NCBI GenBank assembly: GCA_003550325.1
Contig: QKWP01001653.1
Location: 37,874 to 101,873, forward strand
Reading direction: 5' to 3'
Length of the DNA stretch: 64,000 bases
Source: Gigaspora rosea
Lineage: Eukaryota; Glomeromycota; Glomeromycetes; Diversisporales; Gigasporaceae
Positions 58,509 to 64,000 of this stretch are shown piece after piece. The notes under the pieces were generated by a model. The model was not told where the DNA came from and ran no database searches. It saw nothing but the letters and a program-made list of their open reading frames with translations. The first letter of the stretch is position 1. Each line of letters begins with the position of its first letter. A program made the position numbers and the translations under genes.

Positions 58509-58853
58509 CTGGGTCACCAGATTTCAGGTACACCAACTTGGAAGCATAAAGCGCCTACCTGGCAATACATACCAAATTGGAAGTAATGAATTAGGAAATG
58601 TGGATAAAGTGGCGGACATGAGGATATTGATTGTTGGTTGAAAAGGGACATACAAATCTAGGTTAACTATATAAATGGGAATATAGAAGGCTCTGGTGGG
58701 TTTTAGCTGTGGATAAAAGGTTTATAGCCTGAAGTCCTAGTCTCAATACTTGTATATAATATGTATATATAAAAGGCACCACTATGTGTCAATTTGCTTA
58801 AGTATTAATAAAGTTTGGAGCAGGAGCTACACCTCTAATATTAAAAAAAAAAA
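58509..58853 (+). mobile_element. 5'-truncated retroelement fragment (3' end type of copy B), copy E
   Basis: Matches copy B from CACCAGATTTCAGGTACACC (about 10.2 kb) to its poly(A) end CTAATATTAAAAAAAAAAAA. It lacks the tRNA-like head. Flanks CAAAACATAAAACTT and CAAAATGTAAAACTT form a likely 15-bp duplication with two mismatches. Truncation at the 5' end is typical of target-primed reverse transcription. Confidence 0.7.
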
Positions 58854-60063
58854 AACCAAAATGTAAAACTTAAACTCTTTTCAGGTTTTGGTACTTTCAC
58901 TATCTCTTTTTGGTTTTTTTCAAAATTTTGCAAAAAGTAAACAATTCAGTTTACCTTTCCAAAAGATAAGCAGTATTTATTTCTTTCAAACTGGGAATAT
59001 GCCTATCTAATTAGAATCAAGTTATGAGTAAATTTTAAATTCTGCAAAATAAACAGTGAATGACATATGAAATGTTTTGGTAGAAAATTTGAAATAAAAT
59101 TTCTTTCTAGAACTTTCTTTTAGGTATAGTTTGTTTTCTTATATGTACATAATACTTAGACAGATTTTTACTATGTAGTATTATAATTTTTAATTACTAG
59201 CATCCTTAATTTGTTATGCAGATATATTTGTTTGCATAAATTTTAAAATTTTAAATTTTTTAAATAAAACTTCAAATATTAATTTTAGCTATACTTTCTA
59301 AGTAAAAAAATATAATATTAGTTCTGTTTTATCAACTTTATTATAAAAATTTTTTTAAATTATTAAAAAACTTTAGTATAATAAAGTTTAAAGTTTTTGT
59401 TTTGGAACTTTTACTATAGAATTTTTTCTTTAGATTTTCTTAAATTTTATATATTTCCATCTATAAAAAATTTTCACTTCTATGCAAGTCTTAATTTTTA
59501 CAAGTAAATTATTTAAAGTGAAATAATAAAAGTTGTTATTCTTTATATAAACTACAATATTGTATTAGAAACTATATTTTTAAAACCAATATTTAAAGAA
59601 TTTACCAAGATATTGTAAAATATTTTTTTGATTAAAAAATTTCTTTAAAATTTAATATTTTTAGCTTATAAGCATCATAAACTTTTTGTCTTATAATATA
59701 AATTTAAATAATTCAAAAATATAATCCTTGTTTTTAAATATTATAATACCAAATTGTATTTAAATATTTTAAATGATTAAAAAAAATAGATTAGAAATAT
59801 ATTTATAGTAATTATGCAGGCAAATTTGTCTATGAACCTCTACAAAGTAAGGGATTAGTATTAGTATTAGTATTAGTATGTGTTATTTCCTTTCTTTTTT
59901 CTCATTTTTTTTAGATAGGATTAGTCAGTTCTACCTTGTGTATAGGCTTTTTTTTTGTTTCTTTTATTTTACATCTTTTTTTTTTGTTGTTGTTTTTGGT
60001 TTTTCGTTTACACGTATGTTCGAAGTTATTTTTCCTAGAGATTGAAATCGAACATGGTATAAT
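58854..60063. other. AT-rich sequence without recognisable genes
   Basis: Sequence at about 58900-59060 (CAAAATTTTGCAAAAAGTAA, CCAAAAGATAAGCAGTATTT) resembles 930-1080, so it is an old dispersed repeat. A TAGTATTAGTAT microsatellite is at about 59856-59880. Otherwise nothing. Confidence 0.5.
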
Positions 60064-60320
60064 TATACATGCTGGCAAAACCCGGACAAATTCCAAATAA
60101 TAAAAAAACAATTGCTATTTATAAAAGATTAAATCAAATAAATAATCTTAATATTTTGTAAATATATTATTTATAACTATAAGAATATATATGATTTGTT
60201 TAAATAAAGATTATTAATAAAGTTTTTGAGATATTAGTAATACTAGAATTTGGGATTTGGGATTTGGGATGACGGACAAATCCCAAACTATAGTAAGTCG
60301 GGATTTTGCCAACATGTATA
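60064..60320. mobile_element. hAT-type MITE, TSD GGTATAAT
   Basis: The ends TATACATGCTGGCAAAACCC and (from the right) TATACATGTTGGCAAAATCC pair. The exact 8-bp duplication GGTATAAT lies at 60056-60063 and 60321-60328. The interior has a triple TTTGGGA motif. From 60.33 to 60.72 kb the flank is rich in GATCGATCATGATCGA words, probably another decayed element. Confidence 0.85.
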
Positions 60321-61023
60321 GGTATAATCGATTGCTTGGTCAAATCGGTCATGATCGATGACAAATTTTTTTGTTCGATCATGATCGATCATAAAGTTTA
60401 ATCGATTACAATTAGAGATTCAAACTTGATATGTTCGATTTCAAAAGATTCAAAAGTTAGTTCGATCGATTATAATTTTTGATTGATTACTGAATTGGGT
60501 ATTGGAGAAAATTATATTGGTTTTAAATTAATATCGAAATAATGCAGATCTTAAAATATCTTAAAATATATCAATAAATATTAATAATTCGAATAATAGA
60601 GTAGAGATGATAATCGATTACGAAATGATCGATCATTTAATCTGTTTGATTGTGACCAATCATATAAAAAAAATTTTTTGAGTATGATCGTTCATTCAGT
60701 GATCGAACGTACCGAAGTGAACAGTAACCTCGGAGTAAACTGATATTATCCTTTGACTATAAATCTTTATTTTCATATTCTGTCTTTTTATTTTTCTTGT
60801 TTATATTTCTTTTTATTTTCACATTCCTTACCCTCTTACATGTTAAGTCAAGTGATATAGTTTCTTGCCTAAAAGTTACTATACTAGGTAAATGCATAGC
60901 ATTGTTTGTCCGAAGCTAAATATTTATATAAATTTTACTAGATAAAAGCATAGTATTGTTTGTCTAAAACTCAATTTTATTTCTTGTACTATAAATTTTG
61001 TATATGTTCTAATTTATAGAATT

Positions 61024-61975
61024 AATAATAACTTTTGATCCACTGGTCTGTTTGGATGATTTAACTATCAAAATGTTCCCCAATAAGATGATTCTAACAA
61101 GCCCAAAATCGTTAAAATCCAATCACAGAATCCCAAGATCGTTCATCACTAAGTAGTTTCTTTACTATTGAATAACTTTTGATCTACTGGGCTGTTTTGG
61201 ATGATTTAACCACCAAAATGTTCGTCTCAGTGAGACGATTCTAACAAAACCAAAATCGTTAAATTCCAATCACAGGATCCAGAGATCGATAAAGATTTAT
61301 TAATCATTTAATCAAATTGATTTATTAATTTGATTAAGGATAGGATGAACGTAGATCATTTTTAATAGTGATCATGTTGTAATCATATGAAATCAGGTAA
61401 TCGACCAATCAGGATTGTAAACAACATAAATTCAACCAATCAGAATTAATAATTTTTGTGTGACCTAAGAAAATTTGGGGTCACCTAAGTTTTTTTACCA
61501 ATATATGAAGGTAGATTTTTTCAAATGATATAGGGTTTGAAATTTTATTATAACAAATAAAAAGCTTTAAATTATATGCCACGAAATTTTGGGGAAAATT
61601 GGCTATAATTCTAAAAAGTTTTATTAGAAGCATGTGTTTGATTTCTATATAAAATTTTGCTGTACCACGTAAATCATATGAAAATTGATCTATGTTCACC
61701 CTACCCTTAAATGATTGATAAATCTTTATCGATCTTTGGATCCTGTGATTGGAATTTAACGATTTTGGGCTTGTTAGAATCGTCTCACTGAGACGAACAT
61801 TTTGGTGGTTAAATCTCCAAAACAGCCTGGTAAATTAAAAGTTATTCAATAGTAAAGAAATTTACTTAGTGATGAATGATCTTGGGATCCTGTGATTGGA
61901 TTTTAACGATTTTGGGCTTGTTAGAATCGTCTCATCGAGATGACCATTTTGATAGTTAAATCATTCAAAACTAGA
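61024..61975. mobile_element. Palindromic-core foldback element, about 0.95 kb
   Basis: Two plus-strand units (61024-61145 and 61160-61290) face two minus-strand units (61715-61835 and 61860-61970). Cores are TTCGTCTCAGTGAGACGATT and its complement; each unit ends CACAGGATCC-GAGATCGAT. Arms continue inward with AAAGATTTATTAATCATT and ATGAACGTAGATCATTTT mirrored on the right. The loop has one short open frame only. This is the best preserved example of the repeat seen at 8870, 15500 and 27380. Confidence 0.7.
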
Positions 61976-62101
61976 GATGGGCAAAATGCGGCATTTTAAA
62001 AAATTTCATACAGATGCGGCATTCATGCAGTATGCAAGCATTAATGCAACATGCATATATGCAAAAATTTTTTATTTACTATATTTTCATGAAATAACGC
62101 G

Positions 62102-62176
62102 CAGGGTGTAATTTCGTATTTTGGCCTAAATTACGCTTAATTCGGGCCAAATTTTGAAATAATGCTCCTGCACGAA
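62102..62176. repeat. Short hairpin with CAGGGTGTAATTTCG ends
   Basis: CAGGGTGTAATTTCGTATTT pairs with the reverse complement of AAATAATGCTCCTG across a loop of about 20 bases (GGCC at the stem base on both sides). Probably a tiny MITE relic next to a TAGAGATGGGCAAAATGC terminus at 61974. Confidence 0.4.
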
Positions 62177-62693
62177 AATACGGTTTTTTAATTTCATATT
62201 TAGAATTCTTATGGAATAGATAATCCTAAAGATTTATTCATAGTAGTGTTTGGATCCGTTTAACCAAACATCCAGATATCTGCAGATCATTTATTTAATT
62301 TGTGGATGCTAAATCCGGATAGTTATATAATATCATGAGTGCCGAAAAATTAATTACTTCTTTTTTATATAACTCCAAATAGCAGTTTATTCTAATTGAG
62401 GTAGCTGATAAAAAATTGACCGAATAATTATATACTAGCTCATTAAGTTTTTAATTCGCTTTGATTTTGCAATTTTTATCAAAACTGCTGTAATTATAAA
62501 ATAATTGCAATTATTGCACTTTGCAAAAGATATGACATCTACAGTCATGTGAAAAGCAGAAATTCTGTATATAAAGTTACTAGCCAATTTGTAGATGAAT
62601 AAATTAACATAATGTACATACAATAAATAAGCTTTTTACTCAATCATATTCTTATTTTAAGATCTTATATTATCTTGGAGCGCGAGAGAGAAA

Positions 62694-62866
62694 ACCTGTA
62701 AGTAAAATTTTATCCTCTGATGAATAGTGATATTACATAATTAATCAATAACAATTAGTGTTTTAGTTGTTTCAATAATAATGCTATCAAAATGACTAAA
62801 ACACTAATAGTTACGTAATTAATTATATAATATCACAGTTCATTAGGGAATAAAATTTTACTTATA
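62694..62866. repeat. Palindromic element, about 170 bp, cut on the right by a MITE
   Basis: GTAAGTAAAATTTTATCC at the left is mirrored by GGAATAAAATTTTACTTATA at the right. Inside, ACTAGTGATATTACATAATT-like and AACACTAATAGTTACGTAAT-like blocks also pair around a TTTCAATAATAATGC loop. Confidence 0.6.
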
Positions 62867-62868
62867 GG

Positions 62869-63244
62869 TAGAGGTCTGACTTGGTCAAAAAATAAGTATT
62901 TGAATATTCATTCGTTCAATATTTTATTATTTGAATATTCGTTCAAAAATTTTGAACGATATTCAAACATTCACTAAATATTCATTGAATACTAAATATA
63001 TTTCAATTTTAAAAAATTATATAACTATCTCACTTAAATTAGCCAATAAAATTGCAAATAAATTATTAAAAAATAAAATAAAATTATAAAATTATATATA
63101 TATGTATATATATTTAATAAATATTCAATGAATATATTCAGTGAAATTTTAAATATTCGAATATTCATTCAGTGAAAAATTATATTCGAATATTGAATAT
63201 TCAGTGAATATTCAGTAAATATTATTCATCGAGTCAGACCTCTA
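62869..63244. mobile_element. hAT-type MITE, TSD CTTATARG
   Basis: TIRs TAGAGGTCTGACTTGGTC and (from the right) TAGAGGTCTGACTCGATG. The 8-bp flanks CTTATAGG (62861-62868) and CTTATAAG (63245-63252) differ at one base. The interior is built from ATTCGAATATTCAGTGAATA repeats. From 63253 to the end of the window I see only AT-rich sequence. Confidence 0.8.
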
Positions 63245-64000
63245 CTTATAAGTATGCACCAATTTATAACAGAACAGAACGTCTTGAAATGATCATTTAC
63301 ATGCATGAGATATTATAATTGACTAAGAATAGTATTAGATTGTAATCTTAGTTTTCAAACAATTGCGCCATTACTGTTATTTTATGTATTGCATACTACT
63401 TCTATAATTTCTGTAGAAAATCTCATTCTGGAATTATAGATTGATCATAACAATACTGTATAATATAAGTTAATAATACGAAGTCATAAGATTTATATAT
63501 TTTGCAAGAAGTGTTAAAGGAGTTAAACGAAGTAGTGTTATTAAATAAAATTAAAGATCATTTTGATGTTAGAGAAGCATTAAAAAGTTGGTTATAATTA
63601 TTTTTTAGTTATAAGCTTTCTAGGATGAGTTTAAGCATTTATATTTTGTATATTTCTTTTGTTTCATTGGTCTTTTTTGGTTAGCAGTATAATAGAATTC
63701 TCATTTAATAAAATTTTGGTTTGTTAGAATTTGTTTGCGACAAGATTATACTCTTAGATTTAAAGCCATCGAGATTTTATAGTAAAGACTTCTGCCAGCA
63801 TTAATTTAATCACAGATACAATTATTTTTATACAGATTAGTTTTTTTTTATTTGTATTGATTTAGTAAATTTAAAGCTTCGATCAGCCAATAGAATTTTT
63901 ACAATATGACGGAATGATATAAAAAGATTCACCAATCACCACGAAAGCCCACTATGTTGCTACCCATCTTAATAAAAAAGTAATTACGGCATTTAGGCAG

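Overview
The window is AT-rich eukaryotic DNA. It has spliceosomal introns with GTAAG donors, a KH-domain RNA-binding protein and a Rab5-type GTPase of fungal character, and a very dense load of transposons. The style (about 75% A+T by eye, few genes, many nested short transposons, a Ty3 element, a LINE and a Mutator-like element) fits an early-diverging fungus, most likely an arbuscular mycorrhizal one (Rhizophagus or a relative). That assignment is inference. There is no CRISPR array, no bacterial operon and no convincing rRNA or tRNA gene. A 76-base assembly gap lies at 32747-32822.

Layout. 1-17 kb is repeat-derived: palindromic elements, several short terminal-inverted-repeat (TIR) transposons whose target-site duplications (TSDs) can be read exactly, two long poly(A)-tailed retroelements with tRNA-like 5' ends (3358-4337 and 9281-10893), and two arrays of splice-donor-like repeats (6.5-7.8 kb and 13.4-15.1 kb). 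17151-22611 is a Mutator-like transposon with roughly 0.5-kb TIRs and a broken transposase. 24.1-34.7 kb is one dead LINE read on the minus strand (repeat-containing ORF1, endonuclease, part of the reverse transcriptase). It is split by a stack of nested insertions: a GGGGCATCC-ended MITE, inside it a 5.0-kb hAT-like element, and inside that a retroelement and two more MITEs. 34707-44543 is a complete but dead Ty3-type LTR retrotransposon on the minus strand with both LTRs, a purine tract, a possible primer site, gag with two zinc knuckles, protease, reverse transcriptase, RNase H and integrase.

Only 45.5-52.2 kb looks like host gene space. It holds a divergent pair: a three-KH protein with one intron (minus strand, 47112-45577) and a five-exon Rab5/Vps21-like GTPase (plus strand, 50961-52136), about 3.8 kb apart. 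The Rab5 gene as printed has one base missing in its N-terminal exon. 52.2-64 kb returns to AT-rich intergenic sequence, poly(A) retroelements, hAT-type MITEs and a roughly 0.95-kb palindromic element.

The most informative aspect is the stratigraphy. Many insertions can be dated relative to each other, and several have their empty target site preserved elsewhere in the window: the other TIR of the Mutator element, the other LTR of the Ty3 element, or a second inverted copy of the same repeat. The least explained item is a roughly 110-bp unit centred on the palindrome CGTCTCANTGAGACG. It recurs more than 15 times, in both orientations and inside otherwise unrelated elements.
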